A stretch of DNA of 64,000 bases from Allorhizobium pseudoryzae (GTDB lineage: Bacteria; Pseudomonadota; Alphaproteobacteria; Rhizobiales; Rhizobiaceae), in the NCBI RefSeq assembly GCF_011046245.1, contig NZ_CP049245.1, positions 124,001 through 188,000 on the forward strand, given 5' to 3'. Shown one piece after another: positions 8,625 through 17,691 of the stretch; positions within the stretch are counted from its first letter, which is position 1; each line of letters opens with the position of its first letter. A model generated the notes under the pieces. It saw nothing but the letters and a program-made list of their open reading frames with translations. It had not been told where the DNA came from and searched no databases. The position numbers were made by a program, and so were the translations under genes.

Positions 8625-9057
8625 GAGCTATAAAAAATCGGCAATCCTGATGGTTGAAGGTGGCGGCTCAAGGCTGGCGAGGACGCCAAGGGGTTGGGTT
8701 CGGGTAATGATACATCAGTCGGCGCCGCGCCGGAACAACACTTTGCATTTTCTGCGGGTGAGAGGGGAGCCCCGTCCGGTGCGAGTGCAGTTTTGGACGT
8801 TTCAGCGCCTTTGCCATGTTGCCACAAAACGATCGCAGCATGAGCCGCAGATGCGGCCACCCTTTGGAGGTCGGTCATGACCGGGTTTTGTGACACCGCG
8901 CCAGTTTCGGGTTGAGCGGCTGAATTCGAGGCGCTATGATCTTTTCAGGTCAAGACCTACGCCAGGGACGGCTCGTCGTCTCTCCTTTGTGAGACGCGCT
9001 GCATCAACGTCCGGCGGTAAACCTCCTGATCTCTTCGCCGGACGCGAGGAGAGCACC
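8625..9057. other. Intergenic, 433 bp, no convincing gene
   Basis: Only short overlapping ORFs on both strands with no recognisable motif and no good ribosome site. The right third (from about 8900) is likely the promoter and leader of the 65-aa gene at 9058. I see no repeat or insertion-sequence end in it. Confidence 0.4.
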
Positions 9058-9255
9058 ATGGCGCATGACCTGAATTCAGCAGACATCGAACGCGGTTCGG
9101 ACGCCGAAGATGCGGTCGTCCTCAAACTGGCGCATGAAATATTCGGTGCGGATGCTGTGACCGCCATTGCCTATTTTGGCATCGACGCCTGGTTTGAGGG
9201 GCGCGACGAGGACGTGGCGCGATGTGCGAGATTGGTGAAAGCCTGTGCGAACTGA
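9058..9255 (+). CDS. Small hypothetical protein (65 aa)
   Basis: The ATG at 9058 follows GAGGAG with 5-6 nt spacing, which is why I prefer it over an upstream ATG in the same frame at 8938. The protein is acidic and probably helical (SDAEDAVVLKLAHEIFGADAVTAIAYFGIDAWFEGRDEDVARCARLVKACAN). No domain recognised. It converges on the regulator at 9263 with 7 nt between stops. Confidence 0.6.
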   Translation: MAHDLNSADIERGSDAEDAVVLKLAHEIFGADAVTAIAYFGIDAWFEGRDEDVARCARLVKACAN

Positions 9256-9262
9256 GCGGCCG

Positions 9263-9970
9263 TCAGGTGGCGGTTGAATTGCCGGCTTGATCAACAGGTC
9301 TATCGCCGGCAGAAACACAGTAACCCGCCCCGCGCACCGTTCGGATCAGATCAGGACCATGCGCGCAAAGGCGCCGCCTGATCTCACCGATGTGGATGTC
9401 CACTGTCCGCGGCTCAACCGGCTGTTTCGTCTTCCAGCAAGCCTCGATCAATTCATCGCGGCCGCACACTCTGTCTGCACGCGCCATCAGATGCGCCAAA
9501 AGGCGAAACTGCAGGCCCGTCAACTGAACGGCTTTCCCGGACCGGCGGGCTGTGTGAGTCGCAAGATCAACTTCAACATCTTCGAAAACCAGCAAGTGGT
9601 CCGAGACCTCTTTGGTTCGATCGTGTCTCAGCGTGCGGAGAAACTCGAGCAATTGGATTGGCTTGAACGGGCGACGAAGGACAAGGGCCGATTTGAGACG
9701 TGGGTCTGGAGAGAGGTGGTCGTCGCGCGTGATGATCACCAGCGGGATAGCTGCGTCCCGGTGAGCCGCAACGCTGGCTTCAAACCACCCCGTCCGATCA
9801 GGCACTTCAAGCAGGATCGCATCCAATCCGTTATAGTCGAGAAAAGGGATCTGGGCCGTTCGGTGTCGCGGTGAGGGTGGCGCAACGGCTGCAAATCCTT
9901 CCGCCGCCAGCACATGCTGCAGCAGGACAAACAGTTGCGCATCCAACAGGCAAACCAGAACACGTCGCAC
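9263..9970 (-). CDS. Winged-helix regulator with atypical receiver domain (orphan)
   Basis: 235 aa: receiver-like domain (about 1-115) and an OmpR/PhoB-type winged helix (about 125-222: LTGLQFRLLAHLMARADRVCGRDEL, TVDIHIGEIRRRL, IRTVRGAGYCV). The receiver is degenerate. The acidic pair near the N-terminus is missing (LVCLLDAQ), the phosphoacceptor Asp position reads ILLEVPDRTG (Glu), and the conserved Lys-Pro reads LRRPFKP (Arg). It probably does not take phosphate from a kinase, and no kinase gene is adjacent. It sits at the left edge of the catabolic/transport cluster; a second regulator of the same design sits at the right edge (18839). Confidence 0.8.
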   Translation of the reverse strand: MRRVLVCLLDAQLFVLLQHVLAAEGFAAVAPPSPRHRTAQIPFLDYNGLDAILLEVPDRTGWFEASVAAHRDAAIPLVIITRDDHLSPDPRLKSALVLRRPFKPIQLLEFLRTLRHDRTKEVSDHLLVFEDVEVDLATHTARRSGKAVQLTGLQFRLLAHLMARADRVCGRDELIEACWKTKQPVEPRTVDIHIGEIRRRLCAHGPDLIRTVRGAGYCVSAGDRPVDQAGNSTAT

Positions 9971-9983
9971 CGGTTAGGCCTCC

Positions 9984-10766
9984 TCAAAGCGGGGTGAATT
10001 CTCCGCCATTCACGTCGATCACCGCGCCATTGACGAACCCGGCGTTTTCGGACACCAAATACCTCACCATGGATGCCACGTCCTCAGGAAGGCCCAATCG
10101 TCCCACCGGAATTCGGCTTATTGCATCCGGATTGTGCTGGCCGGCCTGGCCGCCTGTCATCTCCGTCACAATATGGCCAGGCGCAATCGTATTGATGGTC
10201 ACCCCGGTGCCGGAGGCGGTGGCGATCAAGGATCTTGCAAGGCCGCTCAAACCGGCTTTCGATGCGGCATAGGCTGTCCCCGCAAGTCGCGGCACCGTGC
10301 GCGCCGCAATCGATCCAACGAAAACCACCCGGCCAAAGCGTCTTTCCATCATTTGTGGCAAAAGGGCCTGGCAGCACACCATCGCCCCCGTCAGGTTCGT
10401 TGCCAGCACCGCGTTCCATTCCTCAACCGAAAGCGCGTTGAAAGGCACAGCGGTCATCCCGTCTGCTATCTTCGGTGAAATGCCAGCCGAGTATACTAAG
10501 GTATCGATCGGGCCAAACCGCTCTGTAGTCTCTCCCACAATCTCGGCAATCTCTGCCTTGGAAGAAACGTCACCCGTCAAACCCAGGAATTTGGCGCCTG
10601 TCGTGTGCGTTCGCAGTTCTGCTTCCGCAGTGCGGATCTTCTCGCGACTGCGCCCGAAAAAGCCGACATGAAACCCGGCAGCGAGCAGCTGCTTGACGAT
10701 GGCAAGGCCAATTCCCGACCCGCCGCCGCTCACCAATGCCACGCGCTGCCGGATCTCCTTCGTCAT
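9984..10766 (-). CDS. Short-chain dehydrogenase/reductase (SDR)
   Basis: 260 aa classical SDR, a cytoplasmic NAD(P)H-dependent oxidoreductase. Rossmann motif GGGSGIG near residue 15, the structural NAG-like YSAG, catalytic Ser in VGSIAAR and the YAASK catalytic Tyr/Lys are all visible, with the C-terminal DVNGGEFTPL typical of FabG-like enzymes. It is the third gene of a leftward operon: its start overlaps the TPP-enzyme stop by 4 nt (ATGA). Substrate unknown; in this context it may reduce or oxidise a carbonyl product made by the TPP enzyme or aminotransferase. Confidence 0.85.
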   Translation of the reverse strand: MTKEIRQRVALVSGGGSGIGLAIVKQLLAAGFHVGFFGRSREKIRTAEAELRTHTTGAKFLGLTGDVSSKAEIAEIVGETTERFGPIDTLVYSAGISPKIADGMTAVPFNALSVEEWNAVLATNLTGAMVCCQALLPQMMERRFGRVVFVGSIAARTVPRLAGTAYAASKAGLSGLARSLIATASGTGVTINTIAPGHIVTEMTGGQAGQHNPDAISRIPVGRLGLPEDVASMVRYLVSENAGFVNGAVIDVNGGEFTPL

Positions 10767-12478
10767 GCGGCCGAGTCCATTCCGGCAAAAAGCGACAGAG
10801 GCGGATGCGCTGCCGGATCAGCGATAACCTCGATCAAGCACGGCGCCTGCGAACTGATGGCCCCGTCAATCGCCGTTTGCAGTTGATCCGCCTGATCCAC
10901 GCGAACTCCTTCGCATCCGCAGGCTTCCGCGATGCGCCAATGATCGACCGGCGCAAAATGGCAGGCGCTCGTATACCGCCCGAACTTCACCGTCTCGGCA
11001 TCCTTTTGAAATCCGAGGATGCCGTTGTTCAGGACAATCGTGGTGACCGCGATGCCGTGGCGGATCATTGTCTCGATCTCTGCCCAGCTATGGGCAAATC
11101 CACCATCACCGACGACAGCAACCACAGGTCTATCCGGCTTTGCAAGCTTCGCACCCATGGCCAATGGGACACCCCATCCCAGTCCAGCGAGGCCCCGCGG
11201 CGTGACAAATTGTGGCCCTGCCTGGCGCGCCCGTAATTGACCGAGGATCCACATCGATGAGTAACTGGCATCGGCGACAGTGATCAGGCCCTTCTCAAGC
11301 CAAGGCTGTAATGCCTGCATCACCCGCTCCGGTCGGATCGGTGCCGCCTCCGATTGATAAACGTCGAGACGATCGGCCTCAAAGGACTTCCATGAGGCTT
11401 CGATATCCTGTTCGAGTTTGGGGCGCCGGGCGGCAGATCGTGTCAAATCGCGCTGCTTGAGGCATGTCACAAGCACCTCAATCGTTTCGCGGGCATCTCC
11501 AACCAGGCGTAAGGCTTCGTAATTGCGGCCGATCTCGCAAGGATCTGTGTCGATGTGGATGACCTTTGCCTGTCGCCCGATCTGTTTCCAGCTGTCCGTG
11601 CCGTTCTGATTGGTTCGGGTCCCGATCAACAGCACGACGTCCGCCTCCTTCACGAACCGGCTTGTGTGTCGCCCGAGCGATCTTGGACCCGTCAGCGATC
11701 CGATCACACCGAGCGATAACGGATGATCCTCGCTGACCGCACCCTTGCCCATGTTGGTTGTGCACACGGGAAGAGACGCGATGTCCTGCAGCGCGGCAAG
11801 CGCCTCGTACGCGCGTGCGCCATGGACACCGCCGCCCGCCACGACAACGGGTGCCCGGGCATTGGCAATCAGGTCAGCCGCTTCCTCCAGTGCTGCGCGC
11901 TGTGGCACCTGGCGATCAAGCGGCCATGCACCCAGATTGTGACGGCGCGAAAGCGAATCCTCAGGCATGGGTGCACGCAGCAGATCAGCCGGCAAGAGCA
12001 GAGCAACCGGGCCCGGACGCCCGGAGGCCGCCGCTGTAAAGGCCGCATCGATATAATCCTCGATACGGTGTTCCACACCGACGCGACGAACCCATTTGGT
12101 GCAGGCCTGGAAGAGGCCGATCTGGTCGATATCCTGGAAGGCGTTCTTATCCGTCTGATCGCGCTCCACATCCTGAACCAGCGCGAGCACAGGAATGCTC
12201 GCCTTCAACGCCTCCGCCAAGGGTGCCACCAGCAAGGTGGCCGCAGGGCCGTTCTGGGCGGCGACGACGCCGACCTTGCCAGACAGCCGCGCATAGCCAT
12301 CCGCCATCGCACCGCCCATGTTTTCCTGCCGGTAGGAGATCTGCTGGATGCCTCCGGCCTCTGCCGCAAGAATGACGGCGGACGGCAGGCTCTGGGCAAA
12401 GATGAATTTCACCTCATGGCGCACCAGCGATTGGGCAACCCTTTCGGCAACTGTTTCCTGTCTTCCTTTAATGCTCAT
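10763..12478 (-). CDS. Thiamine-pyrophosphate-dependent enzyme, acetolactate-synthase-like
   Basis: About 571 aa with the three domains of the acetolactate synthase/benzoylformate decarboxylase superfamily. The catalytic Glu lies in ISYRQENMGGAMADGYAR (about residue 50), the central domain spans about 200-330, and the TPP/Mg site is GDGGFAHSWAEIETM...LNN (about 440-470). It should join or cleave 2-oxo acids or aldehydes. The ATG at 12478 overlaps the aminotransferase stop (ATGA), so I prefer it over 12499. It is probably not housekeeping IlvB: no IlvN partner follows and the operon is catabolic in style. Sulfoacetaldehyde- or glyoxylate-acting relatives are possible, but I see no diagnostic residue. 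Confidence 0.8.
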   Translation of the reverse strand: MSIKGRQETVAERVAQSLVRHEVKFIFAQSLPSAVILAAEAGGIQQISYRQENMGGAMADGYARLSGKVGVVAAQNGPAATLLVAPLAEALKASIPVLALVQDVERDQTDKNAFQDIDQIGLFQACTKWVRRVGVEHRIEDYIDAAFTAAASGRPGPVALLLPADLLRAPMPEDSLSRRHNLGAWPLDRQVPQRAALEEAADLIANARAPVVVAGGGVHGARAYEALAALQDIASLPVCTTNMGKGAVSEDHPLSLGVIGSLTGPRSLGRHTSRFVKEADVVLLIGTRTNQNGTDSWKQIGRQAKVIHIDTDPCEIGRNYEALRLVGDARETIEVLVTCLKQRDLTRSAARRPKLEQDIEASWKSFEADRLDVYQSEAAPIRPERVMQALQPWLEKGLITVADASYSSMWILGQLRARQAGPQFVTPRGLAGLGWGVPLAMGAKLAKPDRPVVAVVGDGGFAHSWAEIETMIRHGIAVTTIVLNNGILGFQKDAETVKFGRYTSACHFAPVDHWRIAEACGCEGVRVDQADQLQTAIDGAISSQAPCLIEVIADPAAHPPLSLFAGMDSAA

Positions 12479-13827
12479 TGAGATGCTGCCTCCTGCCATT
12501 CCGGGTGTTCATCCAGAAAGTCATCGAAAACCGAAACGATCAGATCAATCTCCTGATGTCCCATCGGTGTCGATAGGCACGCCGCCGCGCCCATCGGCAG
12601 CAAGATGCCGTGTTCTCGGAAATGCCGGACCAGCGAACGCGATATTTCCCCTTGCTGCGCAGTCTCGACTGCGTCGGCATATCGGGTTGGAATGTCCGCC
12701 CTGGCGTGAATCCGAAATAGCGAAGCGGCTCCATTGACGCAGAACCGTGCGCCGTGTTTTCGCGCTACCTGCGCAAGCCTGTGCCGCAAGTCGTCGCCCA
12801 ATGCCTCGAGACGCTGAAAGTCCGTCGCCTGAAGGGATTGCATGGCCGCAAGTCCCGCCACCATCGACAGGGGATTGGCAGAAAAAGTCCCACCTTGTGA
12901 GAGCCGGGTTGCTCCGTCGGAACTGCCGAACACCGACATGACATCCTGGCGTCCGCAAATGGCGCCGATGGGCAGGCCGCCGCCAATGATCTTCCCGGCC
13001 GTCACCAGGTCCGGGCAAAGCCCGTAGCGCGGCGATGCCCCCGAATATCCCTGGCGAAGATTTAGAACCTCGTCGGCGATAACGAGGATCCCGTGTTCAG
13101 CGGCCAGTCTAGACAGCCTCGCCAAAAAGCCAGGCTTAGGAGCCAGAAGGCCCGCCCGGCTGGGCATTGGATCAACCAGAATGGCGGCCAATCGCCCCGC
13201 ATTCGAAATGATGAGGTCTTCTGTGGTTTCACCGTCATTGAAGTCCAGCAGGATGACATCATCGGCAACGGCTTGCGGCTGCCCTCCATAGCCGGGACTT
13301 GCCGCGCTGCCATTCCCCGGGTGACCGACTCTTCCATTTTGCCCCATCTCCGCCCAGTCATAGGCGCCATGATAGGCGCCGACAAAGCGGGCAATGGCCG
13401 GCTTTCCCGTAAATGTTCGCGCAGCCTTGATTGCGAACATGACCGCTTCTGTCCCCGTATTGACGAAACGAATGCGTTCGGCAGCACAGATCCGCTCCAC
13501 CAGAAGTTCGGCTAGCGCGATCTCATGCGGTGTCGGATTGGCAAAGCAGGACCCCTCCCGCACTTGACGCAACACAGCATCGCTCACCGGTGCAAAGCAG
13601 TGGCCATGGATCAGCGTCGTGAAATTGTTGTTCAAGTCGAGGTAGCGCTTGCCATCGATGTCGGTCACATAGGCCCCCTCCCCCGAACGAATATAAATCG
13701 GATGGGGATCCCGTTCGATCGTTGCTCGCGTCACGCCAGCGGGAAATACCTTTTGGGCGCGCATATAATGTGGCGCCGAACGTAGGTTCGGTGGCGCCGC
13801 GGGGCGGCTTTGCATCGCGGTGGGCAT
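12475..13827 (-). CDS. Class III aminotransferase (glutamate-1-semialdehyde aminomutase-like)
   Basis: About 450 aa PLP-dependent class III aminotransferase. Visible features: YLDLNNNFTTLIHGHCFAP, the FVNTGTEAVMFAIKAAR phosphate-binding region (about 115-130), IADEVLNLRQG (cofactor Asp, about 255) and the Schiff-base Lys in DLVTAGKIIGGGLPIGA (about 285). This fold is shared by GSA aminomutases and many omega-amino-acid transaminases. The operon with a polyamine-type importer favours a catabolic transaminase. The ATG at 13827 has GAAGG 7 nt upstream; 13893 is a longer, less supported start. First gene of the leftward operon, behind a strong palindrome at 13880. Confidence 0.85.
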   Translation of the reverse strand: MPTAMQSRPAAPPNLRSAPHYMRAQKVFPAGVTRATIERDPHPIYIRSGEGAYVTDIDGKRYLDLNNNFTTLIHGHCFAPVSDAVLRQVREGSCFANPTPHEIALAELLVERICAAERIRFVNTGTEAVMFAIKAARTFTGKPAIARFVGAYHGAYDWAEMGQNGRVGHPGNGSAASPGYGGQPQAVADDVILLDFNDGETTEDLIISNAGRLAAILVDPMPSRAGLLAPKPGFLARLSRLAAEHGILVIADEVLNLRQGYSGASPRYGLCPDLVTAGKIIGGGLPIGAICGRQDVMSVFGSSDGATRLSQGGTFSANPLSMVAGLAAMQSLQATDFQRLEALGDDLRHRLAQVARKHGARFCVNGAASLFRIHARADIPTRYADAVETAQQGEISRSLVRHFREHGILLPMGAAACLSTPMGHQEIDLIVSVFDDFLDEHPEWQEAASQ

Positions 13828-13879
13828 GGCCTGACCTTCATCTGTTGCGGGGAAACCGGAACTTTGCACCGGCTTTGCA

Positions 13880-13895
13880 TTTTGTTGCAACAAAA
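13880..13895. promoter_or_regulatory. Perfect 16-bp palindrome, candidate GntR operator 1
   Basis: TTTTGTTGCAACAAAA is a perfect palindrome lying 53 bp upstream of the aminotransferase start and 30 bp after the GntR stop. Near-copies occur at 14647 and 14689 in front of GntR and the ABC operon. FadR-subfamily GntR regulators bind short palindromes of this kind, so autoregulation plus control of both operons is a reasonable inference. Confidence 0.6.
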
Positions 13896-13924
13896 ATTGG
13901 AATGGTCAACCCGGTGTGACAAAA

Positions 13925-14608
13925 TTATCTGTGTCGCTGTCGTCTTTCTCCGATGGCTTTGCGTAACCGCCGGCTCCCCTCGCGGATGTCATTTTCGAAC
14001 GCCGCGCGGAGCGCGTTGCCGTCGCGATCGGCGAGTGCTTCCATCGCCATTTCGTGATTTCTCACACCTTGTCGCTCCAGCGCGAACTCAGGATAAAGAT
14101 CGTGAAAAGACGGTCCGACCCGCAGCCACTGCGTCTCGATCATGGCAACCAGATTGCGAAAGCCCGACAGTCGATAGACCAGGAAGTGAAACTCCTTGTT
14201 GTGGCTAAGTGCGTCCTCATATCGGCTCGCATCGAGCGCTGAATTTATAAGCATTTGAATAGATACAAGTTTATCGACATCCGCCGAAGTCGCTGATTTC
14301 ACGGCCTGCTCCGCGGCAAGTCCTTCAAGCGCGATACGGACTGCTGTGATTTCGTGCAGATCCGCTTCCGTCAGAACCGGGACCACGACTGTCTTCGGTC
14401 CAGCGTAGGCGAGTGCCGCTTCAGCAGCCAGGCGGTTGATCGCGTCTCTGGCCGGTGTCGAACTCACGCCCAGCGTGTCGGCGACAAGGCGCACGGTCAA
14501 CTTTGTTCCTGGCCTGTAGGTGCCGCGCATTAAACGGTCTTTCATCTCGTCGTAGGCGGCACTGCCGAGATTGCTCGGCATGTCGCTGCGCTCACCGGTT
14601 GCTGTCAT
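13925..14608 (-). CDS. GntR-family transcriptional regulator, FadR/FCD type
   Basis: 227 aa. N-terminal winged helix (about 10-75: AAYDEMKDRLMRGTYRPGTKL, VRLVADTLGVSSTPARDAINRL) and a helical FCD ligand domain (about 85-215) with the R-x-x-LE motif (AVRIALEGLAAE) and the histidines HNKEFH and NHEMAMEAL that usually bind a metal. Such proteins respond to small organic acids or amino compounds. It lies between the leftward catabolic operon and the rightward ABC importer and is flanked by its likely operators, so it is probably a local repressor of both. Confidence 0.85.
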   Translation of the reverse strand: MTATGERSDMPSNLGSAAYDEMKDRLMRGTYRPGTKLTVRLVADTLGVSSTPARDAINRLAAEAALAYAGPKTVVVPVLTEADLHEITAVRIALEGLAAEQAVKSATSADVDKLVSIQMLINSALDASRYEDALSHNKEFHFLVYRLSGFRNLVAMIETQWLRVGPSFHDLYPEFALERQGVRNHEMAMEALADRDGNALRAAFENDIREGSRRLRKAIGERRQRHR

Positions 14609-14646
14609 TTGCTTTATCTGTCCTTAAGCGCGTTGACACATCCAAT

Positions 14647-14662
14647 TTTTGATGCAACAAAA
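14647..14662. promoter_or_regulatory. Near-palindrome, candidate GntR operator 2
   Basis: TTTTGATGCAACAAAA differs by one base from the palindrome at 13880. It lies in the 190-bp divergent gap between gntR and the ABC operon, 39 bp upstream of the gntR start. Function inferred from repetition and position. Confidence 0.55.
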
Positions 14663-14688
14663 ACTGAAGTGTGAAGTTTATGCAAAGA

Positions 14689-14702
14689 TTTGTCGCATCA
14701 AA
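14689..14702. promoter_or_regulatory. Weaker near-palindrome, candidate GntR operator 3
   Basis: TTTGTCGCATCAAA resembles the two stronger copies and sits nearer to the ABC operon, 42 bp from copy 2 (start to start, about four helix turns), which would allow cooperative binding. Less certain than the others. Confidence 0.4.
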
Positions 14703-14814
14703 CATAGCGCTTTGTACGACCACTGTCACCGCGGACCGCAAGGCTGCATCGCCCTTTGGGCCTTGCAGGCTGTCCGTTTGCGCGTGACCAACAAAACATG
14801 TGAGGGAACCAGAT

Positions 14815-15930
14815 TTGATTGGTCAAACATTGAGCCTTTTCGGCGTTCAGAAACGCTATGGCCCGACTTGGGCCGTCCAGGATGCCAGCATTGACATTGC
14901 CGCCGGCGAGTTCGTTTCGATCGTCGGCCCCTCCGGATCCGGCAAGACCACCTTGTTGTCGATGATTGCCGGCTTCGAGGTGCCATCTGCCGGGACACTG
15001 CATGTCGGTCATGTCGATGTCACTCATATACCCGCCAATCGCCGAAACATCGGCATGGTGTTTCAACGTTATGCGCTCTTCCCTCACATGACCGTCCAGG
15101 CAAACGTCGAATTTCCCTTGCGAATGCGCGGGCTCAAGAGACGCTCAGACGCGCGAAGCAAGGTTGAGGCTCTTCTCGACCTCGTCCAGCTGCGCGCCCT
15201 TGCCGGGCGTTATCCCCATCAATTGTCCGGCGGTCAGCAGCAGCGCGTGGCCCTTGCCCGCGCGCTGGTGTTCGATCCACCGGTCATCCTCATGGATGAA
15301 CCGCTCGGGGCACTGGACAAGAAGTTGCGTGGGGCCATGCAGATCGAGATCAAGCGCATGCAGGAGCGCTTGGGCGCCACTGTAATTTACGTCACTCATG
15401 ACCAGGAAGAGGCATTGACCATGTCCGATCGGGTTGTCGTCATGCGCGACGGTCTGATTGAACAGCAAGGCACGCCTGCTGAGCTTTACCGATCCCCCGA
15501 AACAGCCTTCGTCGCCGACTTCATCGGCACCGTCAACTTCGTCCCCGCCCGGATCTATGCGGTGAACGCTCACGCGGTCTCTCTGGACGTCGCCGGCTGC
15601 GCGGCGCTTGTCGTGCCTTTCAAGAATCTTCGCGCCAAAGGTCTAGCGACAGGCGCAACATGCCGGCTTGCCATCAGACCCGAACATTTAACGCTCATTC
15701 CCTTCGAGACGACGGCTGACGGCGACCTCACTGGACGCCTCGAAACGGTTATCTTCCTCGGGGCCCATACGACCGCTTTGGTGCGACTTGATGATGCCGC
15801 ATCGACCGTCGTCAGCGTGCAAATGAATGCCAGTGCGATCGATTTGCCCGCCAAAGGTGATCGGGTTGCGCTGCGATTTGCCGAACACATGCCACTTCTT
15901 TTTCCGCATGATGGCGAGGTGACGGCATGA
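14815..15930 (+). CDS. potA: ABC importer ATP-binding subunit, PotA-like
   Basis: About 371 aa cytoplasmic ATPase of the spermidine/putrescine (2-aminoethylphosphonate/iron) importer family. Walker A GPSGSGKTT (about 38-46), Q-loop FQRYALFPH, signature LSGGQQQRVALARAL, Walker B VILMDEPLGALD and H-loop VIYVTHDQEEA are all intact. The C-terminal ~120 residues form the TOBE domain. The TTG at 14815 has GAGGGA 7 nt upstream; a GTG at 14800 overlaps that site and is less likely. It is followed by two permeases and a binding protein with 4-nt overlaps. Substrate cannot be fixed; polyamine or another amine fits the enzymes next door. Confidence 0.88.
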   Translation: MIGQTLSLFGVQKRYGPTWAVQDASIDIAAGEFVSIVGPSGSGKTTLLSMIAGFEVPSAGTLHVGHVDVTHIPANRRNIGMVFQRYALFPHMTVQANVEFPLRMRGLKRRSDARSKVEALLDLVQLRALAGRYPHQLSGGQQQRVALARALVFDPPVILMDEPLGALDKKLRGAMQIEIKRMQERLGATVIYVTHDQEEALTMSDRVVVMRDGLIEQQGTPAELYRSPETAFVADFIGTVNFVPARIYAVNAHAVSLDVAGCAALVVPFKNLRAKGLATGATCRLAIRPEHLTLIPFETTADGDLTGRLETVIFLGAHTTALVRLDDAASTVVSVQMNASAIDLPAKGDRVALRFAEHMPLLFPHDGEVTA

Positions 15931-16820
15931 GCTATCCGGCAATCTCTATCTCCCGTGACGGGATGCGGCGCCTCTTGCGCGGCAACTCGGCACGCCGCTA
16001 CGCAATGTTGCCATCCATCATGCTGGTTGTCCCGCTTGCCGCGATCTTACTGGTCGCCTTCGTCTATCCGGTGGCGGGTCTGGTGAACATGAGCTTCAAC
16101 AACGGGGCCGAAGCCTATCACCGCCTGATCAGCGAAAGCCTCTATCTGGACGTGTTGTGGACCACAGTCTCCTTGTCCTTTGCGGTGGCCGCTCTGTGCC
16201 TGCTCATCGGCTATCCGGTCGCCTATGCCATGGCGCAGGCAAGGCCGACAATTGCCACCGTTATTGCCGGCTGCGTGCTGGTTCCCCTTTGGACGTCGGT
16301 TTTGATCCGCTCTTACGCCTGGATCGTTCTCCTCCAGAGAAACGGTATTGCCAACGACATTATCCAGGCATTGGGGCTGTCGGACCAGCCGCTCAAGCTG
16401 CTCTACACGCAAGGCGCCGTGATCGTGGCCATGACGCATGTTCTCCTGCCCTTCGCAATTTTGCCAATCTACTCGACACTGAAGACTTTGCCTGTCGAGC
16501 TTCGCCGCGCGGCAGCATCCTTGGGTGCCAGTCCGATCCGTGCCTTTATCTTTGTCACACTTCCCTTGAGTTTGCCCGGGGTGTTTGCCGCAACAATCCT
16601 CACCTTCGTGCTGGCACTCGGTTTCTACATCACACCCGCCCTCGTTGGCGGACCCGGGTCAATGCTCATGGCAACGCTGATCGGTCAGCAGACAACTGTC
16701 TTGCTGGATTGGCCCTTCGCCGCAGCACTGTCCACCGTGCTTCTCGCACTGACCATCGCCATCGTTACGGTGTTTCGCCGTGCACTCATGTTCAGCAAAG
16801 GATTCAGCGGTGTATTTTGA
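15927..16820 (+). CDS. potB: ABC importer permease, PotB-like
   Basis: 297 aa integral membrane permease with six predicted helices (for example SIMLVVPLAAILLVAFVYPV near 30-50) and the cytoplasmic EAA loop ELRRAAASLGASPIRAF (about 190-206) that docks onto the ATPase. Overlaps the ATPase stop by 4 nt. It pairs with the permease at 16828 to form the heterodimeric channel. Confidence 0.88.
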   Translation: MSYPAISISRDGMRRLLRGNSARRYAMLPSIMLVVPLAAILLVAFVYPVAGLVNMSFNNGAEAYHRLISESLYLDVLWTTVSLSFAVAALCLLIGYPVAYAMAQARPTIATVIAGCVLVPLWTSVLIRSYAWIVLLQRNGIANDIIQALGLSDQPLKLLYTQGAVIVAMTHVLLPFAILPIYSTLKTLPVELRRAAASLGASPIRAFIFVTLPLSLPGVFAATILTFVLALGFYITPALVGGPGSMLMATLIGQQTTVLLDWPFAAALSTVLLALTIAIVTVFRRALMFSKGFSGVF

Positions 16821-16827
16821 TCGATCC

Positions 16828-17691
16828 ATGTCATCTTCGATGTCAGTCCAACAGCGCAGTCTCTGGAAAGCGAGACTGAACGCCTTGTCAACGCAACAAT
16901 TCCTGGCCGGCGCGGTGCTCACGCTGATCCTCGTGTTTCTCTTGCTTCCAACCCTGATCATTCTTCCGATGTCCGTGAGCACGACATCATACCTGCAGTT
17001 TCCGCCCGAAGGGCTGACCTTACATTGGTATGAACAATACTTCTCTGATCCGGATTGGATGGCCGCGACCTGGTTTAGCCTTCGTGTTGCTCTGGCCACC
17101 TCTGTCCTGGCAACATTTATCGGAACGTTGACGGCTCTGGCGCTGTCGAAAGGCGATCTCCCCTTTGCCGGCGTTGTCCAGGCCATTTCGATCAGCCCCT
17201 TGATCGTGCCGCATGTCGTTTTGGGCGTTGCGCTTTATCTCGTCTTCTCGCCATTGCATCTGACGGGCACGTTCTTCGGCTTTCTCATCAGCCATACGGT
17301 CTTGTCCGTCCCGTTCGTCGTCATGTCGGTCACCTCTTCGCTCCAGCGTCTCGATCCTGCTCTGGAACTGGCTGCGCTCAACTGCGGCGCCAATCGCTTT
17401 CAGACATTCTGGCATGTCACCTTGCCGAACATCACCACCGGTATCGCGTCCGGTGCTGTGTTTGCATTCCTGGCATCCTTCGATGAGGCAACGGTGGCCT
17501 TCTTCATCTCGGACATCGGTGGGAAACCGATCGGTCGCAAGATGTTCGAAGACATCGACTTCAACCTGAGCCCGGTCATTGCCGCCGCATCCAGCGTTAT
17601 CGTCATCGCCTCGCTTTGCCTCATCGGCCTCATGCATCTCGTCTCAACCGCCCGCATCAACAAAAAGCGCAAAGGAGAACAGCCGTCATGA
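16828..17691 (+). CDS. potC: ABC importer permease, PotC-like
   Basis: About 287 aa second permease with six helices and the EAA motif ELAALNCGANRFQTFW (about 190-205). The ATG at 16828 lies 7 nt after the PotB-like stop; in-frame codons further upstream would overlap that gene, and 16840 is also possible. Its stop overlaps the ATG of the binding protein (ATGA). Confidence 0.87.
   Translation: MSSSMSVQQRSLWKARLNALSTQQFLAGAVLTLILVFLLLPTLIILPMSVSTTSYLQFPPEGLTLHWYEQYFSDPDWMAATWFSLRVALATSVLATFIGTLTALALSKGDLPFAGVVQAISISPLIVPHVVLGVALYLVFSPLHLTGTFFGFLISHTVLSVPFVVMSVTSSLQRLDPALELAALNCGANRFQTFWHVTLPNITTGIASGAVFAFLASFDEATVAFFISDIGGKPIGRKMFEDIDFNLSPVIAAASSVIVIASLCLIGLMHLVSTARINKKRKGEQPS

Noticed and set aside
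8621..8896. 91-codon leftward ORF upstream of the nucleotidyltransferase
   Set aside because: Pro/Ser-rich with no motif, no ribosome site and opposite ORFs over the same bases; most likely chance.
10763..12478. Biosynthetic acetolactate synthase (IlvB)
   Set aside because: No regulatory subunit follows, and the neighbours are an aminotransferase, an SDR and an importer; only the superfamily is assigned.
11723..12481. 252-codon rightward ORF
   Set aside because: Antisense to the TPP enzyme gene; Arg/His-rich translation with no recognisable domain.
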